A stretch of DNA of 42,500 nt from Chrysomallon squamiferum (GCA_012295275.1 CM022674.1:4613936-4656435); one strand, 5' to 3'; positions 1-13,400 are shown, numbered from the stretch's first letter. A program made the numbers and translations. The notes: generated by a model not told the origin, from the sequence alone.

Positions 1-300
1 TAAATAATCCAATAACATCGCTTGTGCTTAATTTCGTATATCGATATTTTGCTTATAAACAATGACATATATAATTTACGAGCGAGGCACGCTGTTTAGT
101 TAATTCTTGCATATTCAATGATATTAAGGAATACCGACAAATGGATTTAGGCCCGAGAACATGCAGCATATTCGCTGGTGAATTTTTTATTAGCTTCCTG
201 TGACAAAAGTACCTAATTTTTATCTCGTGAATTTACGTAGAGCTTCATTCTGTCACATTTAAATATTCGAGTTAAACAACAATCGAGTTATCTACACATT
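1..300. other. Intergenic, nothing recognised
   Basis: This is AT-rich sequence of ordinary complexity. No open frame, splice-bounded exon, tRNA-like box pair or repeat unit could be supported. Confidence 0.5.
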
Positions 301-301
301 A

Positions 302-303
302 TT

Positions 304-343
<40 letters not shown>

Positions 344-345
344 TT
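302..345. repeat. (TTTC)n microsatellite
   Basis: About eleven near-perfect TTTC units, followed by a further pyrimidine-rich stretch to about 400. Confidence 0.95.
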
Positions 346-540
346 GTTCATACACTTCCTCTTTTTTCTCTCTTTTTTTCTCCTTTTCTTTCTATTGTGT
401 TGTTTTATTACTCCTATAGTTTAACGATAATAATAACTGCGATCATGATGATAATAATTATAATTATAGTAGTGGTAATAGCAGAAGTAGAAGAAATAAT
501 ATAATAGCATTTTAGCAACGGTATCTATATTGATGGTAAT

Positions 541-715
541 GGTTGCAGTAATATCAATATTAGTAGTAGTAGTACTAGTTGTAGTAGTTGTAGTAGTAGT
601 AGTTGTAGTGGGAGTAGTAGTAGTAACAATACTGGAAGTATTAGCAGAAGAAGTAATAATAGGTTTACATTCGAACACATTGAAAATAAAAACAGTAGTA
701 GCAGTAGTAATAGTG

Positions 716-763
<48 letters not shown>

Positions 764-800
764 CACGTAGTAGTAACGGTTTTAATAGCAGCTTTAATAA
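541..800. repeat. TAG/GTA trinucleotide-rich block
   Basis: Interrupted GTA/TAG repeats with a perfect run at about 724-762. A short segment containing 'aggtttacattcgaa' near 660 recurs near 809 with variation, so the block also carries an internal duplication of about 150 bp. The long open frames here are runs of Leu/Val/Thr/Ser from the repeat and are not genes. Confidence 0.85.
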
Positions 801-868
801 TAATAATAGGTTTACATTCAAATAGATAGAAAGTAAAAATAATCCACAAACCAAAAAGTGACTGAAGG

Positions 869-871
<3 letters not shown>

Positions 872-961
<90 letters not shown>

Positions 962-1050
962 AGAGAGAGAGAAGAAGAAGAAGACGACGAAAAAGGGTAA
1001 TATAATAATAACAATAATAAGAAGAAGAAGAATAAAGAAGAAGACGACGA
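872..1050. repeat. (GA)n followed by GAA/GAC repeats
   Basis: A perfect GA run to about 958, then interrupted GAA and GACGAC units. This is simple repeat sequence without coding meaning. Confidence 0.95.
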
Positions 1051-1167
1051 ATGAAACAACAGAACGAAACAATAAATAAATGAACAAATAAATAACATTA
1101 CAAATAACAAATATAAATCGGAAGCGAGTACGTTTAACTGTGAATCGGTTATCAAAACTAATAACCG

Positions 1168-1312
1168 TTATGACGTCTAGGACAACAGTTATAACTAACC
1201 GCATGGCGTTTATTTTTTTAAACAAGAATTTCTTTATCGTTACGTCTAGGACAACAGTTATAACTAACCGCATGGCGTTATTTTTTCAAACAAGAATTTC
1301 TTTATCGTTACG
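1168..1312. repeat. Tandem duplication, 69 bp unit
   Basis: The segment starting 'acgtctaggacaac' at 1173 is repeated from 1242 with only a few differences through 'ttctttatcgttacg'. The two copies abut directly with a spacing of 69 bp. Confidence 0.9.
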
Positions 1313-1618
1313 GTCCAGTATAATGAACGCTCTTCAGTGAGACGTTATCGAGACGGTCAATGGACGGCAATGTCTGGTACAGCTCATTTGCTTTTCAAGA
1401 TTCGCTGTCTTAATGGCAGCCTGCCAGGCAAACGATAACAAGTATTTCATAGAAAACCAGCACTGATTCGTTTTGCATACAGAAGTTTCATTTAGCAGCA
1501 GCAGCAGCGTTTCGTTGACCGCTGACGTGATGGATGTAGATTCGGTGACAAGAAAAGTCTAAGCTTGCCGCCTCTGGGCTTATTAGGTCCTGAGATCAAT
1601 TCTCGGAAACGATAATAT
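1313..1618. other. Unassigned complex sequence
   Basis: This stretch has higher sequence complexity and somewhat higher GC than its surroundings, including a short (CAG)5 run near 1496. I found no frame with recognisable protein similarity and no convincing splice boundaries. It could be an old element or an untranslated exon. Confidence 0.3.
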
Positions 1619-1670
1619 ATGACTGATTGGTATTGGTGGTGTTGTTGTTGTTTGTTTGTTTCTGTCTCTA

Positions 1671-3480
<1,810 letters not shown>

Positions 3481-3762
3481 ACTGACTGAAAATAAACGTC
3501 CATTAAATTTAATTATTGCAGTTGTTGCTCGTGATCTTCATATATTTTTTTTCTTGTTAATTTATCTTTCCTAGCATGCTATACGGGATCACTTGAAACC
3601 GGTTATCTTAATGCTGTGGTAATCAAGATGAAGACTAGACTACCTGAAGGAATAAAAATGTCCGGGTCGTTGGATAATATGGCGCCAGTCTGCATGCTGG
3701 TATCTTTAATGTAACATAACAAAGCCACGTAACATAGCACAGTATAAAAATAATTATATTTA

Positions 3763-3890
3763 TAAAATAATATAATATAATATAATATAGTATAATATAA
3801 TATAATATAATATAATATAATATAATATGATATAATATAATATGATATAGTATGATATAATACAATATAATATAATATGATTTAACAATA
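3763..3890. repeat. (TATAA)n pentanucleotide array
   Basis: Imperfect TATAA units with occasional TATGA or TATAG variants. They are bounded by unique sequence on both sides. Confidence 0.9.
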
Positions 3891-3989
3891 AAACATAATA
3901 AAACATACATAATGTAAGTACAGTTACCTAGGTTTAAACCTTTCGACTTTGGTATACATTTCATGGACAAAATAATGATATTTGACAAG

Positions 3990-3990
3990 T

Positions 3991-4026
<36 letters not shown>

Positions 4027-4091
4027 CATAATCTTGGATTATATCTTAAATATGCATTTTATTAGTTTATCGTCATATTTCATTGTCTATC

Positions 4092-4130
<39 letters not shown>
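3990..4130. repeat. (GT)n and (TA)n microsatellites
   Basis: GT run at 3990-4025 and TA run at about 4095-4129, separated by about 70 bp of unique AT-rich sequence. Confidence 0.9.
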
Positions 4131-4132
<2 letters not shown>

Positions 4133-4462
4133 TATTCATATTCGTGTCTTACGATGAAAAGTGAAATACGTTGAGAAACGAACATACAATGTAATAATTT
4201 AAATATAATTGGTTTTCTCCAGCAACATATAAATTATTAATGCAGGTTTAAACAACATTTGAAAATGAAGTGACATCCATCTTCTACATCTTGATGATTA
4301 AACGTCTGATATTTGTGTTGTGGTCTTTCAGTACAGAAATGTCTAGCTGGTTCAAGTGCAACAGCTAAGAAAAAACTCGAAATTCTGTAACGAGAACAGT
4401 TTGGCAAGACGGCTCTGATATTCTGCAATAATGCAACAAAAAAAAAAAAAAAAAAAAAAAAT

Positions 4463-4752
4463 TCCGGTTAAATCCTTATTGATCTTACATTTGGAAGCGT
4501 TTACCGATATACAGTTTCTCTCTTGAACAAAATTAACTGTTAATCGAATTTTTCACATTTTAAAGAAAAAAGTAAAAAATTTAATGTCTCGCGGATACTG
4601 GTTGCACAAAACATTTTAAATCGTTTTCCGATATAGTACTGACGTGAAATGCGTCTGGTAAATCCTTAGAAATTGTACATAGGGAAGAGTTTTCTAATGC
4701 ACAATTTCTCTCTTGGAGAAAATTGTCTGATAACCCGATTTTACACCTTTAA

Positions 4753-4788
<36 letters not shown>

Positions 4789-4960
4789 TTAGTATATTGG
4801 ACATGTTGATTGAACCAAACATTTAAGAGATATTTTGAAAATAGTACTGAATACAAAATACATCTGTCAAAAATGTACAGTTTCTGTCTCAAATAAAATT
4901 TACTATTAATCGTATATGCACAGTTTAATAATAATAATAATAATAATAATAAAATAATAA
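4463..4960. repeat. Degenerate tandem repeat, about 190-205 bp unit
   Basis: Three diverged copies begin near 4466 ('taaatccttattg'), 4658 ('taaatccttagaa') and about 4865 (a truncated copy starting at the 'tgtacagtttctgtctc' part). Each contains a 'cagtttctctcttg'-like core followed by a '(t)taatcg' segment. The second and third copies end in (TAA)n tracts (4757-4790 and 4926-4952). A poly-A run of about 24 bases sits just before the first copy. Confidence 0.75.
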
Positions 4961-5600
4961 TAACAATTCATTTTCTGAGACATGGCGTTTATCCCAGACC
5001 TCAACGAAATCTGAAGCAAATGTTTGACGTTGCGAATTGAACATCGTAAAAGCCCGTCGTTCGGCGATTTCTCAAATACAGTTATCAGTTCCTAATATCC
5101 TCAGCCGGTATTTTTAACTATTCTTGTTTTTCCTACCTACGCATAAATGAAGACTTGCGAGTTTGTCTTAAAAGCCACTACTTCTGTCAACATTTCAGTA
5201 TTGTATGTGGGATGAAAACGCTCTTATATCAAAGCGATGATTCACCACGACAGAAACGTAAGATAACGAAGACGGGAGACTTTGAGTCTTATTCAGATAC
5301 ACAACCTGTGACATATTTCTAAAGACGTGCCGCGAACATTAAAGCTATGCAATGTGGATGCATATTTTCGGGTTGTTTATTGTTTTTGTTTCTTGTAAAT
5401 TCGACATAGAAATATGCTGCTATTAACACACTAACCTGTTTACTCAAAAACCTTGAATGTGTTTTTCATCGCCTGAACAAATAATACGTCAAGAATTTAA
5501 TTTGTTCTTTTCAGTAAGAAAACTTCATCGGATTTCTTTTTCGATTAATTATTTATTTTTCCCCATTAAGAGACAAAATGGTGTGTTTTCAGACTCTTCA
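4961..5600. other. Intergenic, nothing recognised
   Basis: Unique sequence of normal complexity. No frame longer than about 60 residues and no recognised element. Confidence 0.45.
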
Positions 5601-5800
5601 TGTTTGTATGTATGTATGTATGTATCTAGGTAGGAAGGTAGTTGATTTTGTTTGTATGTAAATGTATTTGTATATGTTTACTTATGTATGTACGTACGTA
5701 CGTAGGTCTTTATATATATATGTATGTTTATATATATCTGTCTGTGTGTGTGTACATATGAAGGCAGGTATGCGTGTATGTATGTTTTAAAAACAAGCAT
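5600..5800. repeat. Imperfect (ATGT)n block
   Basis: ATGT/ACGT tetranucleotide runs near 5607-5625, 5670-5705 and 5720-5790, with interruptions. Confidence 0.7.
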
Positions 5801-6227
5801 ACATAAAAAAAAAAAACATAATACCATACACACAGCAAGACAAAATTAATAATTTATATCAATCCAAATCTGTATTAAAGGGAAAAACAAAGTAAAGTAA
5901 AGAAGATGTAGAAGAAAAAAAAACAGGAATACAAACGCTGATGATATCATGTATTAAATTGATTCTTCATAAACAGTTTTTCCTCTGGTATCGATCGACT
6001 GCAGATAAAGTTGAGACGGCCTCCTTGTTTTTGTTCACTTGTCAAGGTAATCAGCGGCTGCACGCAGAAAGCTTTCTCCGCTTCAGCTTATTTTCGTCAG
6101 ATCAACAAGTCGACTTTACACCTCAACTTTCACCTGCTGGGCTAATGAAAACACTCATCGCTTGCAACTCCATAATCAGATAGATAACACACATGCGCGT
6201 ATATACCTGCCTTCATATACACGCGTA

Positions 6228-6244
6228 GACAGATACATATATAA

Positions 6245-6275
<31 letters not shown>

Positions 6276-6311
6276 CATACCTACCGACGTACGTACGTAC
6301 GTACCTACCTA

Positions 6312-6383
<72 letters not shown>

Positions 6384-6545
6384 TAAATTCATACGTACCT
6401 AACTACCTTCCTATATATATATATATATACATTAAATTCATTCAGACAAGTACGTACATACATAAATATATACATACATACAAACATACTTAACTACCTA
6501 CCTACCAAGTTAGCTAGACAAACACACACACACACACACACACAT
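6228..6545. repeat. (AT)n / ACGT / (AC)n compound block
   Basis: AT runs at about 6256-6275, 6314-6380 and 6413-6429 alternate with ACGTACGT and CCTA units and end in an (AC)n run near 6520-6543. The segment 'atatacattaaattcat' occurs twice, near 6376 and 6425, giving a local duplication of about 48 bp. Confidence 0.85.
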
Positions 6546-6899
6546 ATTTTACACGTATTCGAACACTACATACATACATGTATGTCAGTCTGTCAGGCTA
6601 TCAGCGTATCTACCCGTTTATTTGTCTACGTATCTACCAATCTGTCTACCTGTCTGTCTGACTATATGACTCTCTGTCTGTCTGTATTATTTGCAATTCC
6701 TGAACAGATCTCTTATGATAAAAAAAAAAGTTGATATCAGTATGCCAATTTTCACATAAAATGATTTACTTTTCTGAAAAGATAAGAATTACAATGGATG
6801 TTGACTAAGATAAGCTTTATTTATCTAAGTTTTGAATGTGTGAATCTGGTTCATTTGGAATAAATATACTTTTAAACGTTTCCTTGAATTGCCACATCA

Positions 6900-7001
<102 letters not shown>

Positions 7002-7089
7002 TTACTACTATTACAACCCTTTCTAGTATTACCAACATAAGTGCGTATCTGATTTTGATGTTATAACGACTTTTCTGAGATTATGAATC

Positions 7090-7677
7090 AAACCTAAGAA
7101 TTTTCTTTTTTTTTATTGGTGGAGGCCATGATCGTTTGCTAAACCAGTTTTATCACAACATCTGCCTGTTTATTTATTTAGCTTCGTTTAATTTTTTTAA
7201 AGTTATTTAGTTATTTTTTTCTTCTAATTATTAAATGTGTAACAAAACAGTAACAATAACTTAAATTAAGAAGATGGCAACTACAATAACGATGAGACAA
7301 AAAATAACAGCAAAAACGAAGTGATAATGTTGATGACGATAATATCCTGAAAATAACTGAAAAGAATAATGGCTTTATTTTTAGCAGACATTAATAAAAT
7401 TTCAGGAAATAGAAATTTGATTAATTTTGAGTTTCTAAATCTGATACTGAGAAACTTCATAGACAGCGAACTGACAGAAATCAGCTGAAATTTTATACAA
7501 ATATATTATTAGAAACATTAAATGACAATTCATTTGCTTTTAAAATTGTTGAATGTTATTTTAGATATATACGTTCATACATATATACATACACATAGAT
7601 AAATACACACATACGCACATATATAATACAACATTTTATTCATACCTAGACACCTAAAAGGACACATAATAAATAAA

Positions 7678-7766
<89 letters not shown>
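7090..7766 (-). repeat. Left arm of a long inverted repeat
   Basis: The reverse complement of this segment matches about 10,155-10,805 almost throughout. It runs from the 'ggaggccatgatcgtttg' part near 7121, through 'agcagacattaataaaatttcagg' and 'aaacattaaatgacaatt', to the (GA)n tract at 7682-7765. By eye the unique part is roughly 90-96 percent identical, with small indels. The outer end is a T-rich run, which reads as an A-rich tail on the minus strand. Confidence 0.9.
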
Positions 7767-7767
<1 letters not shown>

Positions 7768-7886
7768 TTTATTTTCAAGAGAAGTCACTGATATCAGAGA
7801 ATCGATAAGAGCCGCAGACTTTTTGCAATATCAAAATGAACTCTATCACAGATATTTATTTTCTGCATGATATTAATAATGATAAG

Positions 7887-8011
7887 TTGTTGTGGGAATG
7901 TCTTAATAAAAATATAAGCTAAAGGGAAAAAGGCTATATTGTTTTGAATTAATAAGAAGCTGTTTTGTGGGAATGTCTTAATAAAACTGTAGGGTAAAAA
8001 AACTGGGAAAA
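7887..8011. repeat. Short tandem duplication, about 76 bp apart
   Basis: 'tgtgggaatgtcttaataaaa' plus following A-rich sequence occurs near 7890 and again near 7966. Confidence 0.75.
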
Positions 8012-8019
8012 AAATCAAA

Positions 8020-8640
8020 GGTACCAGTTTAAAAAATGATCTTTCATAGTCCAGTGCTAAGTTGTTAATTTTCTTTGACGTTTTTGAAACTAACTATACA
8101 GATTACGTAAATTTTATTCGTGGAAAAAGAATTTTTTTTTTACAAAATTTAAATTAAAAAAACAAAAACACAAACAAACACCTTTAAAGTGTTTAATCAT
8201 TGTTGGAGTTTATCAGCCACTTTAATATGTTTCTCCTTTACAGTATGACGCCCGAAAATCTTATCAGACGGAGAGACAAACAAAAGGACAGCGAGATAAA
8301 AATTAAACGTGTTATTTTACCGCGTCGAGTCTGGTCTAAAATCCACGACACTAACACTTACAATGTCGGTCAACGTATTTGCGTCAAAGCAGGAAGACAA
8401 GGGATTGGTCCTCAGAGAACAGACGGAGAGAGTTGTTCTGAGTGTGTCGTGCAGAAAATATCATGTGAGGAACACATATTTAAATACGTGTAAGATCTGT
8501 TGTGCGGGTATCAGCAAAACGCAAAAATCTTATCAGACAAATGCGACCGATAACGTCACACGATGTGTTGCTATTTATGTACGTAGTGACGTACGTGAAA
8601 ATAGGTTTGAAACTGATTATTATTATTAGGGTCCGTCTTG
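8020..8640. other. Unassigned unique sequence
   Basis: Ordinary-complexity DNA inside the inverted-repeat loop. An open frame of about 97 codons on the plus strand near 8203-8493 is hydrophilic and resembles no family I recognise. It has no convincing splice or start context and overlaps other open frames, so I do not call it a gene. Confidence 0.35.
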
Positions 8641-8654
8641 CTATTGTTATTGTT

Positions 8655-8820
8655 ACCATCATCATCATCATCATTTTTATATAATCATTATGATCATCTT
8701 TATAATTATTATTGTTGTTGTTATTATTATTATTATCATCATCATCATCATCATCATCATCACCGTCGTCGTTGTCGTCGTTATCATTAGTATTGTCATC
8801 ATCATCATCATCATCATTAT
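8655..8820. repeat. (ATC)n / (ATT)n trinucleotide block
   Basis: Interrupted CAT/ATC, ATT and GTC triplet runs. Confidence 0.85.
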
Positions 8821-9184
8821 GTACATGATAATACCTTTGAAAGGTTATCTTCATAATTATTCGGAATCTGTTATTGTTATCAGTATCAGCATCATCATTA
8901 CCACTTTCTACATTTTATATTTTTATTGATAAGCAATGCATTTGCAGCCATTTGGACCCTTTAATTATCAGTGTAGTTACATACCACGCATGCGAATGCA
9001 CATAAAGAATAACAGACATGCAAACGCATGCATGCTATTACTTAAGTTGAACTTTTATATTTTTTCTACGCGTGTTTTTCGATACCATATCCAAAATAGC
9101 TAAAAAAAAAATCGTCAATATTAATTTAATTTGATTAAATATTGCGAGCATTGCTTCTATTCTCAACTTCTGGTATGGCTACTG

Positions 9185-9435
9185 TTACCGATACTGTTAC
9201 TTCTAATTTTAATTTACTTCTATTACCATTGTTACTGCTTTGACAGCGATTATTACTATTAATAACACTACTACAACAACAACTGCTACTACTGCTCCTA
9301 CCACAACTTCCACTACTACTACTATCACTGCTGCCACTATTACTAATACTAGTTTTAGTACTGTTATCACTACTATAACAACGACTAGAGCTACTAGTAC
9401 TACTAGTACTACTACTACTACTACTACTACTGCTA
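9185..9435. repeat. ACT/ACC/ATT trinucleotide-rich block
   Basis: Degenerate ACT-type triplets producing Thr-rich or Val-rich frames. It ends in a perfect (CTA)n run near 9403-9430. Confidence 0.8.
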
Positions 9436-9501
9436 TTTCGCTTGCTGCCATATTTCTTACTATTCTTCTTTTTATTGCTATTGACGTTTCTATCTGATTG
9501 T

Positions 9502-9538
9502 AATTTATTTTATTTTATTTCATTTTATTTTATTTAAT

Positions 9539-9573
<35 letters not shown>

Positions 9574-9592
9574 TCTATTTATTTATTTTAAC
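9502..9592. repeat. (TTTA)n microsatellite
   Basis: TTTTA then TTTA units, with minor interruptions. Confidence 0.9.
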
Positions 9593-10130
9593 CTACAATG
9601 TTTTTTTTTTCAACATTTCTTTTACCGTTCCATATTATTTACTTTAATTTTCAAAATCTTAATAAATCATAAAAAAAAAAATTAAAAAAAAAAAAAAAAT
9701 CAATTCGTTTAGACATTATTCTACTATCCAACGTATAGTTCACTACTCAAAACTTATAGTTTAAACACCATACATTCGAGAAAGTTCGCACGTCACTGTT
9801 ACCATGAAAACGAAGATTAAACAATGCAGTGACGCTTCGTCTACTGTCTGCGGAAAATGTGCAAAAGATAATTAATCTGTTAATCAGGTGAGCGTTAAGA
9901 GGCCCAAAGAAGGAGGTCTTTATTTCTGTGGTATTTTATTCTTATGCTCTCCTTTTTTCTTTCTTTCTTTTTTTTTTTTTTTTTTTTTTTTTTTGGTTTG
10001 TTTAAATAATCTCATAAAAAATGGTAATAATAAAAAGTCCAAAGAGAAATTTAATTAATGAAGTTAATATATAAACACATACATTAAACAAATAGCTCAC
10101 ATGTTTGTAAGCATATATCAGCGCACACAC
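9593..10130. other. Intergenic with homopolymers
   Basis: AT-rich unique sequence with poly-A near 9670-9700 and a poly-T run of about 27 bases near 9967-9993. No gene was seen. Confidence 0.45.
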
Positions 10131-10152
10131 ACACACACATACACACACACAC

Positions 10153-10154
<2 letters not shown>

Positions 10155-10209
<55 letters not shown>

Positions 10210-10805
10210 ATTACGTGGTTTTTTAGATATCTAGATATGAATATAATGTATGCATATATATTATGTATGTATGTATGTAAGTATGTATGTATGTATGTAT
10301 TTATGCATGTATTTATGCATGAACATATCTAAAATAACATTCAACAATTTTAAAAGCAAATAAATTGTCATTTAATGTTTCTAATAATATATTTGTATAA
10401 AGTTTCAGCTTATTTCTGTCAGTTCACTGTCTATGCAGTTTCTCAGTAACAGATTAAGAAACTCAAAATTAATCAAATTCCTATTTCCTGAAATTTTATT
10501 AATATCTGCTAAAAATAAAGCCATTATTCTTTTTCAGTTATTTTCAGGACATTATCGTCATCAACATTATCACTTGGTTTTTGCTGTTATTTTTAGTCTC
10601 ATCATTATTGTTGTTGTCATCTTCTTAATTTAAGTTATTGTTACTGTTTTGTTACACATTTAATAATTAGAAGAAAAAAAATAACTAAATAACTTTTAAA
10701 AAATTAAACGAAGCTAAATAAATAAACAGGCAGATATTGTGATAAAACTGGTTTGGCAAACGATCATGGCCTCCAGCAATTAAAAAAAAAAATAAAAAAA
10801 TCTTT
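10155..10805 (+). repeat. Right arm of the long inverted repeat
   Basis: This is the inverted partner of the segment at 7090-7766. It begins with a (CT)n tract (10,156-10,204), the complement of the GA tract in the left arm. It ends at the outer side in an A-rich run after 'ggcctccagcaatt' near 10,768-10,781. It contains an extra (ATGT)n stretch near 10,262-10,300. The open frame inside it is not conserved between the arms as protein. Confidence 0.9.
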
Positions 10806-11069
10806 GGTCCTCTTGAAAACCGTAAACAACCGAATAACCGCTGTCAGAAAGACAGACCTGCCGCCAGCTAAAACAAAACTGCGTGTTGACCAAAAACATT
10901 TTCTTCTCAACATTGTTTAGTCTAATGGAAGATGACCACATCCAAGAGAGAAGATGATGAATTATTCCAACTACTAATTGGTTTCAGTTCCCTGGAAGCA
11001 TGATATTCTCAGCACGTCAGTTCGTTTCTCAGCCATTTTAACATGCTGACTTCCTGGTTAGTACAATTC

Positions 11070-11880
11070 AACGCGAGAATGACGTTCCAGATACAAGCGA
11101 ATAGACGGTCATTATATGTGAAAGCTGCATTCGGGAAAATGACGTTTTTCATACACGCGTGAATTGATGGTGTTTATATCTGAAAGATGAATTTCGTGAA
11201 AATGACGTTTTTCATACACGCGTGAATTGATGGTGTTTATATCTGAAACATGAATTTCGTGAAAATGACGTTTTTCACACGCGTGAATTGATAGTGTTTA
11301 TATCTGAAAGATAAATTTCGTGAAAATGACGTTTTTAATATGACCGTGGACAGTTATTACATATGAAAGCTGCAGTGAGAAAATGATGTTTTTGATATGT
11401 GAGCAGACGAATTAAACTGCGTTTGAAACCTGTGAAGATCGTTCGTTAAAATGACGTTGGTGATACGTGCGTAGACAAATTATACTCTGTTCGAAAGTTG
11501 GGCTTGTGAAAATTAGGGGTGTTTTTTTTTTTTTGCTTCTTCTTCTTTTTTTTTTTTTTTTTTTTTTGTAAACCCATGTAAACAAATTATTATATTTGAA
11601 AGCTGAATTCGTAAAAATAAATTTCTTTGTACATACATAAACAAACTGTTATGTTTAAAATTAATATTTGTGAAAATGATATTTTTTTAATGTGTGTGTA
11701 TAAAAATATACTGTGCTTGAAATCTGTGCAGAACATACGTGAAAATGACGGGGATTTTTTGGTGCAAAAGTAGACAAATTATTATGTATAAAATAATGAT
11801 TTGTGAATATGACGTTCTTGGTATATGTTTGTAGACCAATTATTCTGCTGAACAAAACACTCGTGAAAATCTTTTAAGTC
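11070..11880. repeat. Minisatellite, about 62 bp unit, about 13 diverged copies
   Basis: A unit containing 'gtgaaaatgacgttttt' recurs. Successive TGACG or related positions are about 11,081, 11,141, 11,204, 11,267, 11,328, 11,385, 11,453, 11,511, 11,611, 11,672, 11,741, 11,805 and 11,864. The central three units also share 'acacgcgtgaattgat' and 'gtttatatctgaaa'. Outer units are more diverged, and a poly-T insertion interrupts near 11,521-11,568. Confidence 0.9.
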
Positions 11881-11929
11881 AAAAGGATTTTGGTTTCTTA
11901 ATTTTCTTCTTTTCTTTTTCTATCATTTT

Positions 11930-12180
11930 TTTTTTATTATTTTTTTTTTTTTTTTTTTTTTTGTTTTTATTATTTTTTTTTTTTATTATTATTTTGATTC
12001 TTCTAGACGGCCAGTGTTGTAAACAGATTACTGACAGTAGCAGCTTGAAGTGTCTAAATGTAGACATAGAAAATATGATATTTATCGAAATCAAAATGAG
12101 AGTGTTATGGTTTTCTGTCTTTCAGTATTTAATTGTTTTTCGTTTTTTTTTTTTATTATTATTTTTTTTTTTCATTGTGA
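11930..12180. other. Poly-T-rich intergenic sequence
   Basis: Several T homopolymers (11,925-11,990 and 12,144-12,172) in AT-rich DNA. No gene was seen. Confidence 0.5.
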
Positions 12181-12399
12181 ATTGTACTGAAAAAAATAAT
12201 AAGCTTTTGTTGTTTATTTCTTTGCCAGCCTTTTTTCTGGGGGTTACGAGATCATTGTTGAGCAAGGGTATGTTTTAGCTTTTTTCAACTTGACTTAGAA
12301 GGAGGAATAAATAAAAACTCGTAGATAGCTTTGAAACTCGTCATAATGCATATAGACTCCTTTTGTACTGTATTCAGTTGATGAAAATATGGTAACCCT

Positions 12400-12500
12400 A
12401 GATATTACTGAATCAAAAATTTTAAAGAGGGTCATCAGTCATACTGAGTTGCTCATAAGGGGTCGCGGTATGAAAAAGATTGAAAACCAGTGATCTATCT
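12400..12500. mobile_element. hAT-like DNA transposon end (fragment)
   Basis: The sequence 12,459-12,492 reads 'ggggtcgcggtatg' followed by an A-run, 'gattgaaaacc' and 'agtg'. It resembles the terminal inverted repeat of hAT-superfamily elements, which commonly end in a form of CAGNGGTTCTCAACC plus T-run and are often preceded by 'ggggtcgcg'. I could not find the opposite terminus or any transposase nearby, so at most a fragment is present. Confidence 0.4.
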
Positions 12501-13400
12501 AATTATCACTCTGCCTATTATCTACCTACCTACCTACCAGCCTACTACTTATCTACCTATTTACATATCTCTGTATATCAAACTGATTTTATAAATTTAT
12601 AATAAGAAAAATGAAACAGAATAAATGATAAGGATGAAGATCACAGACCGACACCAAATAAACAAATACACAAAAACGGGAAAACGCGCGGGCACCATCG
12701 AGCGCACGCGCCCCATGTGTGTGTGTGTGTGTACGCACACACGTAAATGGTGGGGTAGGTAACTAGGTAGCCAGACAAGCGTACATTTCAGATGACCGGA
12801 GAGTTTGACAGATAAATAAAGATAAATAGACAACCACATGATCGATAACGTTCTTAATTATTTCCAAAATCATGGTCAATATACACGTATCTACGTAGAT
12901 AACTTTGTTTATCAAAGTCCTTTGTGGTATACACAGTCCGCTATCTTTGAAATATGCAGAAATACACGTACATAAATAGTTTCTATACGATTTTAATTTG
13001 CGATCTCCAGTACGTAACTATTTATTTTACTGCTATTTTAATCATTTTAATTTGAGGATAGTTTTGTGAATTTTATATATATTTATATATATATATAAAG
13101 TAATCACCATTTTGTTGTTTTTAATCTTTGACAGTCAATAGTTAAAATGGTTTTAGTGCTGAGCTGTTTCATCTGTGGTCTCCATTAGGCACAGTAATTA
13201 CATTTTAGTACGATTTATTTATATATTGATTTGTGGTCTTTAATATGTACATAAATATAGTTTAACGCCATTTATTTTAAAATGTGATTTTTTATTATGT
13301 ACATAAATACATTTAATGCCATTTATTTCAATGATATGGTTTTTATATTAATTTTTTTTTTTTTTTTTTAAATGTTTCTCTAATTTTAATTCGTGTCAGA
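12500..13400. other. Intergenic, nothing recognised
   Basis: Contains CTAC/ACCT tetranucleotides near 12,515-12,560. A short GC-rich patch at about 12,675-12,720 is followed by (GT)n. The rest is AT-rich unique DNA with a poly-T run near 13,352. No gene could be supported. Confidence 0.45.

Noticed and set aside
421-1155. Long Ser/Leu/Thr-rich open frames on both strands
   Set aside because: They are translations of GTA, GA and AAG repeats, with no unique sequence between the repeats that looks coding.
4237-4428. 63-codon minus-strand open frame of normal composition
   Set aside because: No recognisable domain, no flanking exon, and no start or splice context.
8203-8629. Two overlapping plus-strand open frames of about 100 codons
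   Set aside because: They overlap in different frames, neither resembles a protein, and the second runs into simple repeats.
10433-10633. 66-codon open frame inside the right inverted-repeat arm
   Set aside because: The equivalent in the left arm is broken and the peptide is not domain-like, so the arm is a repeat rather than a gene.
12690-12745. GC-rich patch followed by (GT)n and 'acgcacacac', considered as a hairpin or CpG island
   Set aside because: The arms are only a few bases of simple repeat, the patch is under 60 bp, and no gene starts nearby.
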